Shown one piece after another: positions 34,556 through 42,110 of a stretch of 64,000 bases of DNA. This DNA comes from CAYJBH01 sp964368625 (lineage in GTDB: Bacteria; Bacillota; Clostridia; Oscillospirales; Ruminococcaceae), in the NCBI GenBank assembly GCA_964368625.1, contig CAYJBH010000008.1, positions 32,602-96,601 on the forward strand, read 5' to 3'. Within the stretch, counting starts at the first letter, position 1, and each line of letters opens with the position of its first letter. The notes beneath the pieces are model-generated. The model was given only the letters and a program-made list of their open reading frames with translations, was not told the DNA's origin and made no database searches. The position numbers were made by a program, and so were the translations under genes.

Positions 34556-35836
34556 CTATACGTTACGAAGAGTATCGGTATCGATAACCTTTCCGTTTTG
34601 CAGGCGAGATTGTTCTGCGGCCAGTGCAACATAGTGGCTCTCAAGCGAAACATTTAAACTGGTTAGAGAACTGCTGGTAGGCTCGCCTTTCATTAAGGCT
34701 ATAAACTCCTTAATTATACCGGCGTCACCTCCACCGTGGCCTGCATCCAAGTCTTTGCTAACATTGTATTTTTCAACTTCTTTACCGAATGGGTAAACAG
34801 TTATATCACCGGTGTTCATGTCGATAACCATTTCACCCTTACCGCCCATAAACTTTGCCTGGCGGGTATTGTACTGTGTTAAAGCACTCATTGTAAAATT
34901 CATTGCACTTCCATCGGTCATCTCAACATTAACAACCTGGTAGTCAACAACATCGTTATCACATCTATATACACATCTTCCGTAACGAGAAGTTTTAATT
35001 GATTCGTATATACTTTCAACGGTAGGGTTAAGAGAAAGAACAACAGTTGGCCAACCTGTATTACCATGACGTATGCCGCGTTTTGGATCATCCATATATA
35101 TTTTTTCGGCATCGTATGGACAGGAGTCCTTCGCCTTACATCCACCGAGACACATTGCAGTACTTCCCTCGGGAGCATTTGATTCTTTAAAATATTGAGT
35201 GCGCCCGAAAGATGAAACCCTTTTGCTGGTCTTGTTTGCAAGCCATAGATATAAATCCATGTCGTGACAACATTTTTGAAGTATCATCGGGCTTGCTTTT
35301 TCGGTTACGCTAAACACTCCCCTAACAAAACTATGAGCCTGGTGCCAATAACCAACATTTTCTATTGCCTGTATGGTTGAAATATCTCCGATAACCCCTG
35401 TATCAAGTATTTCTTTAACCTTTTTATAGAATGAAGTATAGCGCAAAACATGACATACAACAACGCTAAGTCCTGTCTCTTTAGCCACCTTGCTTATTTC
35501 CTGACATTCTTCAATATCAGGGGATATCGGTTTTTCAAGTAATATGTGATATCCAAGCCTTAGTGCAGAAATTGCCTGCTTTACATGCTGCCTGTCCATG
35601 GTAGCGATAAGTACGGCGTCTGCAAGTTTAGGTTGAGATAGTAGAGCTTCGCCATCGGTAAAACACATATCGCCACTTAGTTTAAGCATTTCAGCAACCG
35701 ATGTGAGTTTATCAGAATCAGGATCAGCTATTGCAACGATCTCTACATCATCAGAAGCTTTTAGTAATTCAGGTAGATATGCATCCTTACCTCTATTTCC
35801 TAACCCTATTATAGCAATCCTTGTTTTAGTAGACAT
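34556..35836 (-). CDS. Gfo/Idh/MocA-family oxidoreductase
   Basis: 426-aa NAD(P)-dependent sugar dehydrogenase. The dinucleotide fold has RIAIIGLGNRGKDAYLPELL; the EKP motif is in HILLEKPISPDIEEC; the C-terminal half is an alpha/beta sheet domain. An internal CLGGCKAKDSCPYDAEK segment with three cysteines is a family feature of long members. First gene of the operon, AAGGAG before the ATG. It probably oxidises or rearranges the desulfated or imported sugar. Confidence 0.92.
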   Translation of the reverse strand: MSTKTRIAIIGLGNRGKDAYLPELLKASDDVEIVAIADPDSDKLTSVAEMLKLSGDMCFTDGEALLSQPKLADAVLIATMDRQHVKQAISALRLGYHILLEKPISPDIEECQEISKVAKETGLSVVVCHVLRYTSFYKKVKEILDTGVIGDISTIQAIENVGYWHQAHSFVRGVFSVTEKASPMILQKCCHDMDLYLWLANKTSKRVSSFGRTQYFKESNAPEGSTAMCLGGCKAKDSCPYDAEKIYMDDPKRGIRHGNTGWPTVVLSLNPTVESIYESIKTSRYGRCVYRCDNDVVDYQVVNVEMTDGSAMNFTMSALTQYNTRQAKFMGGKGEMVIDMNTGDITVYPFGKEVEKYNVSKDLDAGHGGGDAGIIKEFIALMKGEPTSSSLTSLNVSLESHYVALAAEQSRLQNGKVIDTDTLRNV

Positions 35837-35889
35837 TATAAACTCCTTTTTTATAGTTACTACAGCATAATCAACAAATTATGTTTAAA

Positions 35890-35918
35890 ATTATATAAAA
35901 ACAACACTTTTATTAACA
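35890..35918 (-). promoter_or_regulatory. Promoter of the sulfatase/sugar operon, weak -35
   Basis: Minus strand TATAAT (35895-35890) is perfect, but the -35 position 17 bases upstream reads TGTTAA, a poor match. Such promoters often need an activator; the divergent AraC-type gene is the obvious candidate. Confidence 0.5.
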
Positions 35919-35938
35919 GTATTAATTGTCCGAAAAAC

Positions 35939-35967
35939 TTGCATTTTTATCCAATAAATGTTACAAT
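35939..35967 (+). promoter_or_regulatory. Promoter of the AraC-family gene
   Basis: TTGCAT (35939-35944), 17 bases, TACAAT (35962-35967). Confidence 0.6.
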
Positions 35968-36012
35968 ATTGTTACAGTGAGATAAAACATTTATTACGAG
36001 TGAGGTGATTTT

Positions 36013-36969
36013 GTGCAGTATTACGGAGTTAAGCTGGATAATTTGTTCAATATTGATGAGTTAATAATGATTCACTATTTTGAATATACACAGGATTTTG
36101 AATTTGATGGTGAAAGCCATAACTTTTGGGAGTTCGTTTATGTTGATAACGACAGCATCATGGTAACTTCCGATGGTGTAGAGAAAACTGTGGAGGTAGG
36201 AGAGGTTATATTTCATAAACCTTACGAGTTCCATGGGTTAAAAGCTTTTAAAGGAACCAACCCTAATCTGATAATAATATCATTCAAATGCAGTGATTCA
36301 GCTATGAACTACTTTAACGGTCTACACACTAAGGTGGGCAGTACAGAAAAGGTGTTGTTACATAAAATACTGCATGAAACAAAGCTAACTTTTAAAAATA
36401 TAATACATCAGCCAGTTGAAATAGCTCGTATGGTTAGGCGCGAAAATCCCGTTCCGGGAGGGGAGCAGTTAATAAAATCCTATCTTGAGCAATTTCTTAT
36501 TGAGTTATATAGATTTAATGCAATTGAACATGAAGATGGTTACGATCATACCGATCTCAGCTTTATGTTGCCCCAAAGTAAAAATGCCTATATATCCGAG
36601 ACACTAGTACTTATGAACAATAAAATTACCAGTCAATTAAAGGTGTCGGAAATTTCGCAGGCTATTGGGATAGGCCGCTCGAGGCTTCAGCAACTTTTCT
36701 ATGAGGAGTTTGGTTGTGGTGTTTTAGAGTATTTTAACACATTAAAAACAGTTGCAGCAAAGAATATGCTAAGAGCTACATCGGTTAACATTGATGATAT
36801 ATCAGATAAATTAGCATTCTCTTCTGCCGCCTACTTTTCCAGGTGTTTTAAAAAAACTTTTGGTATTACACCATCACAATATCGTAAGTCTGTGTATGAC
36901 GCTACCGAGGGTGCAAGTGACATAATAAAGCTTACAAAGCAGGTTGGGGGAGATTCGAATAAGCCGTAA
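36013..36969 (+). CDS. AraC-family transcriptional regulator
   Basis: 318 aa. N-terminal cupin sensor with SHNFWEFVYVDNDSIMV, EVGEVIFHKPYEFHGL; C-terminal double HTH with LKVSEISQAIGIGRSRLQQL and the AraC signature around ISDKLAFSSAAYFSRCFKKT, FGITPSQYRK. Start codon GTG with GAGGTGA before it. Divergent from the sugar/sulfatase operon, which it likely activates in response to a sugar bound in the cupin pocket. Confidence 0.94.
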   Translation: MQYYGVKLDNLFNIDELIMIHYFEYTQDFEFDGESHNFWEFVYVDNDSIMVTSDGVEKTVEVGEVIFHKPYEFHGLKAFKGTNPNLIIISFKCSDSAMNYFNGLHTKVGSTEKVLLHKILHETKLTFKNIIHQPVEIARMVRRENPVPGGEQLIKSYLEQFLIELYRFNAIEHEDGYDHTDLSFMLPQSKNAYISETLVLMNNKITSQLKVSEISQAIGIGRSRLQQLFYEEFGCGVLEYFNTLKTVAAKNMLRATSVNIDDISDKLAFSSAAYFSRCFKKTFGITPSQYRKSVYDATEGASDIIKLTKQVGGDSNKP

Positions 36970-37005
36970 AAGGCTGCCGAATACATATTCAACAACCTTT
37001 TACGG
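36964..37005. terminator. Hairpin between convergent AraC and RHH genes
   Basis: CCGTAAAAGG (36964-36973) and CCTTTTACGG (36996-37005) form a perfect 10-bp stem. The left arm includes the AraC stop codon. No long T run follows, so efficiency is uncertain. Confidence 0.5.
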
Positions 37006-37021
37006 TAACTATCGGTAGAGC

Positions 37022-37204
37022 CTACTCATCTTTATCCTTGTCTTTATAAAGTTCAGGGTAACGCTTTTTTACCGCCTCGGTAAGAAGGTATTCTATCTGT
37101 CCGTTAACCGAGCGAAACTCGTCTTCGGCCATTCGGTTAACCCTCTCGTACAGTTGCGGCGGAAGTCTCAGCAAAAGCTGTTTTTTTTCGTTTTTTCCGG
37201 CCAT
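37022..37204 (-). CDS. Arc-type ribbon-helix-helix DNA-binding protein
   Basis: 60-aa regulator. KKQLLLRLPPQLYERVNRMA forms the RHH strand and first helix, EDEFRSVNGQIEYLLTEAVK the second helix, followed by a charged tail. ATG at 37204 begins one base after the SPFH stop, indicating coupling; a GTG six codons upstream inside the SPFH gene is the alternative. Small RHH proteins next to SPFH genes are common in Firmicutes. The palindrome over this operon's promoter fits an RHH operator, so it probably represses its own operon. Confidence 0.85.
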   Translation of the reverse strand: MAGKNEKKQLLLRLPPQLYERVNRMAEDEFRSVNGQIEYLLTEAVKKRYPELYKDKDKDE

Positions 37205-37205
37205 C

Positions 37206-38177
37206 TTAGTAGATGCTGCCACTGTTTACTATCGGCTGTGTATCCTTGTTTGCACACAGTACTACAAGAAGGTTGGATATCATCGCTGCCTTGCGCTCCT
37301 CGTCCAGCTCAACTATTCCGTCGCTATCCAGCTGTTCAAGCGCCATCTTAACCATTCCAACCGCGCCCTCAACAATCTTCTGCCTTGCATCGATAATAGC
37401 CTTAGCCTGTTGACGTTGCAACATTGCAGCGGCAATCTCCTGCGCATACGAAAGATGGGTTATTCTGGCCTCTATTATCTCGATACCTGCAATGTTTACA
37501 CGTTGCTGAAGCTCGTTGATAAGCTCGTCGGCAACCTCTTTGCTACTGCCTCTTAGCGAGCGTTCATCCTCGCCCTCGGTAATATCGTAAGGATATTTTC
37601 TTGCAACCTGACGTATTGAAGCGTCAGCCTGGGTAGAGACGTATTTAGAAAAATGTTCAACCTCAAAAACCGCCTTGGTAGCATTAACAACACGGTAAAT
37701 AACAACCACACCTATCTCTATCGGGTTACCCTCGCTGTCGTTAACCTTTTGCTTTTCGTTGTTAAGGGTTATAGCTTTAGTAGAAACTTTTTTGTTCACA
37801 ATAGAAACGCTGTTGGTAGAAACCTGAACCGTAGCGTTGGGATTAAAGGCAACGCAGAATGGGTTGATAAAGAAAAAACCCGGTTTATTTACGGTGCCGT
37901 AGTATTTACCGAAAAAGAGGTAAACCGCCGCTTCGTTAGGGTTAACAACCTTCAACCCGCAGTATAATATGATGCTAATGGTAAAAACGACAGAGGAGGA
38001 AACAATGCCTATAACCGCCAAATAGGGTGCAAGCCCCATTGTGGTTATACCTATTATGCTAAGAACAAAAACAGCCGTTGCAATGGTGGTGAGAAAAAGT
38101 GCAAAGAAAAGCATCGCCAGCCCGGATTTAGGGTTTATAATCTTTTCTTCACCATAGTTATTATTTATTGTACTCAT
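37206..38177 (-). CDS. SPFH/Band 7 domain membrane protein
   Basis: 323-aa scaffold protein of the stomatin/flotillin family. Two hydrophobic stretches (GLAMLFFALFLTTIATAVFV and LAVIGIVSSSVVFTISIILY) are followed by the SPFH domain VNPNEAAVYLFFGKYYGTVN, PFFF-like NKPGFFFINPF, and the C-terminal coiled helix YAQEIAAAMLQRQQAKAIID. Such proteins organise membrane microdomains or proteases. AAGGAGG before the ATG. First gene of a two-gene operon with the RHH regulator. Confidence 0.93.
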   Translation of the reverse strand: MSTINNNYGEEKIINPKSGLAMLFFALFLTTIATAVFVLSIIGITTMGLAPYLAVIGIVSSSVVFTISIILYCGLKVVNPNEAAVYLFFGKYYGTVNKPGFFFINPFCVAFNPNATVQVSTNSVSIVNKKVSTKAITLNNEKQKVNDSEGNPIEIGVVVIYRVVNATKAVFEVEHFSKYVSTQADASIRQVARKYPYDITEGEDERSLRGSSKEVADELINELQQRVNIAGIEIIEARITHLSYAQEIAAAMLQRQQAKAIIDARQKIVEGAVGMVKMALEQLDSDGIVELDEERKAAMISNLLVVLCANKDTQPIVNSGSIY

Positions 38178-38201
38178 TTTTATTACCTCCTTTGTTGATA
38201 G

Positions 38202-38234
38202 CTTTATGATATCATAATGATATCATAAAGTCAA
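38202..38234 (-). promoter_or_regulatory. Promoter overlapped by a palindromic operator (SPFH-RHH operon)
   Basis: Minus strand TTGACT (38234-38229), 17 bases, TATCAT (38211-38206). CTTTATGATATCA and TGATATCATAAAG form a 13-bp inverted repeat around TAA (38202-38230). It also reads as two TGATATCATAA units 11 bp apart, one helical turn, which suits two RHH dimers. The operator covers the spacer and -10 box. Confidence 0.75.
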
Positions 38235-38309
38235 GCGTTTTTTAAATCTGTATTATAATTATTAAAATGGATATACTACCTATTGCAAACAGCGTAAGAG
38301 GTGGTGTTG

Positions 38310-39530
38310 ATGAAACAAACAGTATTTAAGGTGATTAAAGGGTTTATAACCGCGACAATGATTATTGCTTTATTAATAATCGGGGTGGTGGCATTTATAA
38401 CCCAAAACCTACCCGACAGCTTTACAACAGTTGCAGATGAAGAATTTGTGTTGCAGAGTATGCCTTTTTTAACGGCAGAGCTACCATATGAAGAGCTGAC
38501 CGAGGCCTCTGCTACCGAAGACGGATCATATAATGCCGAGCTAAGCTTGCTCGGCATTTTGCCAATAAAGACGGTGAGATTAATTCCACAGGAAAGACAA
38601 ACCATAACAGTACTTGGAGAACCATTTGGAATTAAAATGTTTGCTGATGGTGTTATGGTAGTTGGCTTTTCTGATATACCGGCGTCAACAGGCTATAAAA
38701 ACCCGGCAAGGCTGGCCGGTTTACAGCTCGGTGATATTATTCGCTCCATAGGTGGCAACAAAATGCAGGATAACGATGACGTTAACAAAGCTATAACAGG
38801 ATCTCAGGGTGATCCATTAAAGGTTGTTTATAGCAGAGACGGCGAGGAGTATAGCTGTTACATTACAGCTGTAAAGGATAGTGTTACAGGAAGTTACCGA
38901 AGTGGGATGTGGGTGAGAGACTCATCTGCCGGAATAGGAACGTTAACATTTGCAGACAACGTTAACATGGTGTTTGGTGGACTCGGACATCCGGTTAGCG
39001 ATAGCGACACCGGGGAAACCATTGAGCTTTTATCAGGTGAAATTGTGCCGGTTATTATAAATGGATCATTAAAGGGAGAAACCGGTACAGCAGGGGAATT
39101 AAAGGCAGAGTTTATAAATAATGAACTGCTGGGTGAAGTTTTAAAAAACGATGAAACAGGGGTGTATGGAGAGTTATATTCTCCGATAATAGGAACAGAA
39201 TACGAAGTGGCAACTCCGGCAGAAACGGTAACAGGCACAGCCACAATAATAACAACAGTAGATGCAGAAGGGCCAAAACCTTATCGAATAGAGGTGGAAA
39301 GGGTGTTTCAAAGCGCAGACAACTTTACAAAAAACATGCTTATAAGAATAACGGATGTAGAACTTTTGTCAAAAACAGGTGGGATAGTGCAGGGGATGTC
39401 GGGAAGTCCGATTATTCAAAATGGCAAGATAATTGGGGCAGTGACACATGTTTTAGTAAACGACCCAACAAAGGGGTATGCGATTTTTATTGAGAATATG
39501 CTTGAGAGTGCCCAGAGTATAGGCGAATAG
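38310..39530 (+). CDS. spoIVB: SpoIVB sporulation peptidase
   Basis: Serine peptidase (family S55) that signals from forespore to mother cell to activate sigma-K processing. 406 aa: N-terminal membrane helix (GFITATMIIALLIIGVVAF), PDZ domain around GYKNPARLAGLQLGDIIRSI, and the protease domain with its catalytic His probably in GLGHPVSDSDTGE and catalytic serine in VQGMSGSPIIQNGKIIGAVT. GAGGTGG six bases before the ATG sets the start. The neighbour spo0A, usual in Bacillus and many clostridia, is absent. Its last 51 bases have a diverged second copy at 40201-40251 beyond an integrase remnant. Confidence 0.94.
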   Translation: MKQTVFKVIKGFITATMIIALLIIGVVAFITQNLPDSFTTVADEEFVLQSMPFLTAELPYEELTEASATEDGSYNAELSLLGILPIKTVRLIPQERQTITVLGEPFGIKMFADGVMVVGFSDIPASTGYKNPARLAGLQLGDIIRSIGGNKMQDNDDVNKAITGSQGDPLKVVYSRDGEEYSCYITAVKDSVTGSYRSGMWVRDSSAGIGTLTFADNVNMVFGGLGHPVSDSDTGETIELLSGEIVPVIINGSLKGETGTAGELKAEFINNELLGEVLKNDETGVYGELYSPIIGTEYEVATPAETVTGTATIITTVDAEGPKPYRIEVERVFQSADNFTKNMLIRITDVELLSKTGGIVQGMSGSPIIQNGKIIGAVTHVLVNDPTKGYAIFIENMLESAQSIGE

Positions 39531-39600
39531 GATAAAACGCTGATGAATAAAGGGTTTTGCTTGTTATAAGTTCTTAGGAAATCTTATAAATTGTTAAATG

Positions 39601-39622
39601 AATGGCGTAAATTTGGCGTAAA
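39601..39622. repeat. 22-bp direct repeat, left copy
   Basis: AATGGCGTAAATTTGGCGTAAA matches 20 of 22 bases with 40126-40147 at the 3' end of the recombinase remnant. A further TTGGCGTAAA lies near 39634. Possible attachment-site relic. Confidence 0.65.
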
Positions 39623-39661
39623 ACAAGATTAGAATTGGCGTAAACTAAAAATTAAAATGGT

Positions 39662-40135
39662 GTGACTAATGCACCTACAAAAACAGCGGCAAGTAATAGA
39701 AAACTTCCAATGGGAGATGAGTTGTATTCCTTGTTAATGCTTCAAAAAGAGCATAAAGCTAGAGCGAAATTTAGAAACAAAGGTCTATGGAAGCCACGAG
39801 AAGGTTTTGAAGATTTAGTATTTGTTGGAACAAAGGGACAACCACTAAAAATTGGTGCTCTAAACGAAGCAATTCGTGGCATTGTTCAAAAAATCAATAT
39901 TTATGAAAATGAGCTTGCGACAGAAGAAAACCGAGAGCCTAAGAAATTCAAACACTTCACCTGCCATGCATTCAGGCACACATTTACAACCAGATGCTAC
40001 GAGCAAGGTGTAACGGACAAAGTGATCCAAAAGCTATTAGGACATGTGAATATTGAAACAACTCTCAATATCTACACACATGCCTCAAGGGAGCTACAAG
40101 AACAAGTAATGGCAAACATTAAAATAATGGCGTAA
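39662..40135 (+). pseudogene. Tyrosine recombinase remnant (C-terminal half)
   Basis: 157 codons matching the C-terminal catalytic half of a Tn916/phage-type integrase. HxxR is in HAFRHTFTTRCYEQG, the second His in KLLGHVNIETTL and the nucleophile Tyr in NIYTHAS. The core-binding domain and the first catalytic arginine are missing: the frame begins with GTG at the beta-sheet segment TKTAASNRKLPMGDELYSLL. So it cannot work alone. It lies just after spoIVB and its end overlaps a direct repeat, as int genes do next to attachment sites. Confidence 0.85.
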
Positions 40136-40147
40136 AATTGGCATAAA
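40126..40147. repeat. 22-bp direct repeat, right copy
   Basis: AATGGCGTAAAATTGGCATAAA spans the stop codon of the recombinase remnant and matches 39601-39622 at 20 of 22 positions. Confidence 0.65.
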
Positions 40148-40200
40148 TCATTTTAGAGTATCTTAAAGGTATTGATTTTACTAGGATTTTGGCACTTGTG

Positions 40201-40251
40201 GCAATCTCTATTGAAAACATGTTAACATCAGCAGAAAATATATCGGAATAA
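40201..40251 (+). pseudogene. Second, diverged 3' end of spoIVB
   Basis: Reads AISIENMLTSAENISE then stop. The end of SpoIVB at 39480-39530 reads AIFIENMLESAQSIGE then stop: 11 of 16 residues identical with the stop in the same place. DNA identity is about 30 of 51, with many changes at third positions or serine-codon swaps. Upstream of this point similarity ends. It is a gene fragment left when an element replaced the spoIVB 3' end. Confidence 0.75.
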
Positions 40252-40256
40252 TTGTA

Positions 40257-40276
40257 GGGGCGAGCTTTGCTCGTTC
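40257..40276. repeat. GC-rich intergenic hairpin
   Basis: GGGGCGAGC, TTT, GCTCGTTC. It resembles the short TGTAGGGGCG-type hairpin repeats scattered in clostridial intergenic DNA. Only one copy is seen in this window. Confidence 0.4.
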
Positions 40277-40406
40277 GAATAAAAAACAAAAGTGTTAATC
40301 CTTAGCTAGCTCGCAGGTTTAGGTTTTGTCTCGAAAACCTTGAGATATAATAGGACTAACGCTTTTTATTGACGGGCTATAAAGTGAGCAGTATAATATA
40401 GTTATT

Positions 40407-40457
40407 CAGAAAATTCTTGTTATCCTGTGGTGGGGTTGGATTGTGGGTGATGGGGAG
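40407..40457. repeat. 51-bp direct repeat, copy 1
   Basis: Begins CAGAAAATTCTTGTTATCC and ends GTGGGTGATGGGGAG. It matches 40830-40880 at 50 of 51 positions; the two copies flank the 98-codon gene between them. Confidence 0.95.
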
Positions 40458-40484
40458 TATTTATATAATACGGAGAGGGATTAA

Positions 40485-40781
40485 ATGAAAAAGAAATTGA
40501 AATGGATTGTGCCATCCATACTGGTTGCAATTCCAATAATTTATTTCACAATGACACCAATAGGTGCATTGAGATTTGAAATACTTACATTGGGGCATCC
40601 AATTAGTGCATTTACGTTTGATATTATGGATGAACCATATCATATGGCAATAAATGAAAATCAAATCGGCTATTCTTTGGAAAATCCACCATTTGAAGAA
40701 CCTACACAAAGTGAATTGATAAACTGGATTGTTACAAAGTGTGGACTGTTTTACAGTGCAGACTATTATGGTTGGGGATAG
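40485..40781 (+). CDS. Small membrane-anchored hypothetical protein
   Basis: 98 aa: basic start MKKKLKWIVPSILVAIPIIY with one hydrophobic helix, then a soluble tail with EEPTQSELINWIVTKCGLFY. AGAGGG precedes the ATG. No family recognised. It is bracketed by near-perfect 51-bp direct repeats and sits just downstream of an integrase remnant, so it may be part of acquired DNA. Confidence 0.55.
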   Translation: MKKKLKWIVPSILVAIPIIYFTMTPIGALRFEILTLGHPISAFTFDIMDEPYHMAINENQIGYSLENPPFEEPTQSELINWIVTKCGLFYSADYYGWG

Positions 40782-40829
40782 CAACTATTATGAGCATTTG
40801 TCGGTGCGCATTAACATTTTGTTTCAATA

Positions 40830-40880
40830 CAGAAAAATCTTGTTATCCTGTGGTGGGGTTGGATTGTGGGTGATGGGGAG
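40830..40880. repeat. 51-bp direct repeat, copy 2
   Basis: One mismatch from 40407-40457 (A for T at position 8). It ends 27 bases before the -35 box of the MerR gene promoter. Confidence 0.95.
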
Positions 40881-40907
40881 ATTATTTGCATTTTACTTAG
40901 AAAGTAC

Positions 40908-40938
40908 TTGACTATCACCTTAGGTGTTAGCTTATTAT
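40908..40938 (+). promoter_or_regulatory. MerR-type promoter with 19-bp spacer and central dyad
   Basis: TTGACT (40908-40913), a 19-base spacer, TATTAT (40933-40938). The spacer holds CACCTTAGGTG, a perfect dyad. Over-long spacers with a central palindrome are characteristic of promoters twisted into register by MerR-family activators; here the next gene is a MerR protein, so autoregulation is expected. Confidence 0.85.
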
Positions 40939-40956
40939 TATATCGAGGTGATAAAT

Positions 40957-41841
40957 ATGTTAATAAATGAAGTGAGCAAACTTACCAAGTTAACTAAAAA
41001 AGCAATCGAATACTATACGGTGCAAGGTCTGATTTTTCCGTCTGTTTTAGAAAATGGTTATAGAAACTATAATGCTCAGGATGTTGAAAAGCTAAATAAA
41101 ATCAGTATATTGAGAAGGTTAGAAATTTCCACTAAAGAAATTCAGCATATTTTGAATGACACAACAAATACGACATTACAAGTAATATCTGTAAAAAAAG
41201 AGTTAGACTTTGAGCGTGATATAGTCAGAAAATCTATTCTGCACAAACTCTGTCAGGGAGCAGCCTATGATGAAATAAGCATAGAGTTGCGTTCGGTTGA
41301 GCAGAGTAGAACTATTACAGATAAGCTGTTGGGTGCATTTCCCGGATATTACGGCAGATTTATTTGTATGCATTTTGCACAATTTCTAAATGAACCAATT
41401 CAGACAAAAGTCCAGCAAACTGCATATGAAAGGATTTTATCATTTTTAGATAATCTTCCCGATTTAGATATTCCAAAAGATTTAGAAGAATATTTAATTG
41501 AAGATACAAATCATATGGGAACACAGCAGATTTCTAAACTGCTTGAGTCTACTAAAAAGTCAATTCAAAATCCAGAAGAGTTTTTATCCAATAATAAAGA
41601 GGTGTTGGATAAATATTTAGAATACAAAAGGTCAGATGAATATAAAGAGTCACCTGCTTTTAAGTTAATGGAATTGATGAGACAGTTTAACAATTCGAGC
41701 GGTTATAATGATGTATTTATTCCTGCTATGCAACAGTTGAGTTCCTCCTATGCAGAATATTGTAATCAACTACAAGTTGCCAATAAGTTTTTTTTGGAAC
41801 AATATCCTGAAATTGAAAAGTTTTACAACCTAAGCGAATGA
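40957..41841 (+). CDS. MerR-family transcriptional regulator
   Basis: 294 aa. N-terminal winged HTH with NEVSKLTKLTKKAIEYYTVQ, GLIFPSVLENGYRNYNAQDV and LNKISILRRLEISTKEIQHI. The 200-residue C-terminal part is helical and resembles effector-binding domains of TipA/multidrug-type MerR proteins, but no ligand motif is recognised. An earlier in-frame start exists at 40924, but it lies inside the promoter; GAGGTGA fits the ATG at 40957. No obvious target gene is adjacent. Confidence 0.88.
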   Translation: MLINEVSKLTKLTKKAIEYYTVQGLIFPSVLENGYRNYNAQDVEKLNKISILRRLEISTKEIQHILNDTTNTTLQVISVKKELDFERDIVRKSILHKLCQGAAYDEISIELRSVEQSRTITDKLLGAFPGYYGRFICMHFAQFLNEPIQTKVQQTAYERILSFLDNLPDLDIPKDLEEYLIEDTNHMGTQQISKLLESTKKSIQNPEEFLSNNKEVLDKYLEYKRSDEYKESPAFKLMELMRQFNNSSGYNDVFIPAMQQLSSSYAEYCNQLQVANKFFLEQYPEIEKFYNLSE

Positions 41842-41976
41842 ACATTTGTAGGCGAATAATACAAACTTATTTCCATATAGATAATATATATAACCCCGAA
41901 CCTATTTCCCATAGCTCCACCGAAGGTGGAGATTATATGCATTATCTCAGCATATCAAGGAGCATAAAATACTTTT

Positions 41977-42000
41977 AAGGCACAGCTTCGGCTGTGCCTT
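41977..42000 (+). terminator. Intrinsic terminator after the MerR gene
   Basis: AAGGCACAGC, TTCG, GCTGTGCCTT, then ATTATTT. A very similar stem recurs at 45525-45548. Confidence 0.9.
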
Positions 42001-42049
42001 ATTATTTGCAAAGGATGTTAGTTTGTTTAATATTATAGACACTTTTTCG

Positions 42050-42079
42050 TTGACATGGCTACAAAGGGAGATGTATAAT
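42050..42079 (+). promoter_or_regulatory. Promoter of the URO-D-family gene
   Basis: TTGACA (42050-42055), 18-base spacer ending CAAAGGGAGATG, TATAAT (42074-42079). The spacer end is shared with the promoter at 43329-43358. Confidence 0.8.
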
Positions 42080-42110
42080 TATTATGTATAAATAGTGATG
42101 GATAATTATT

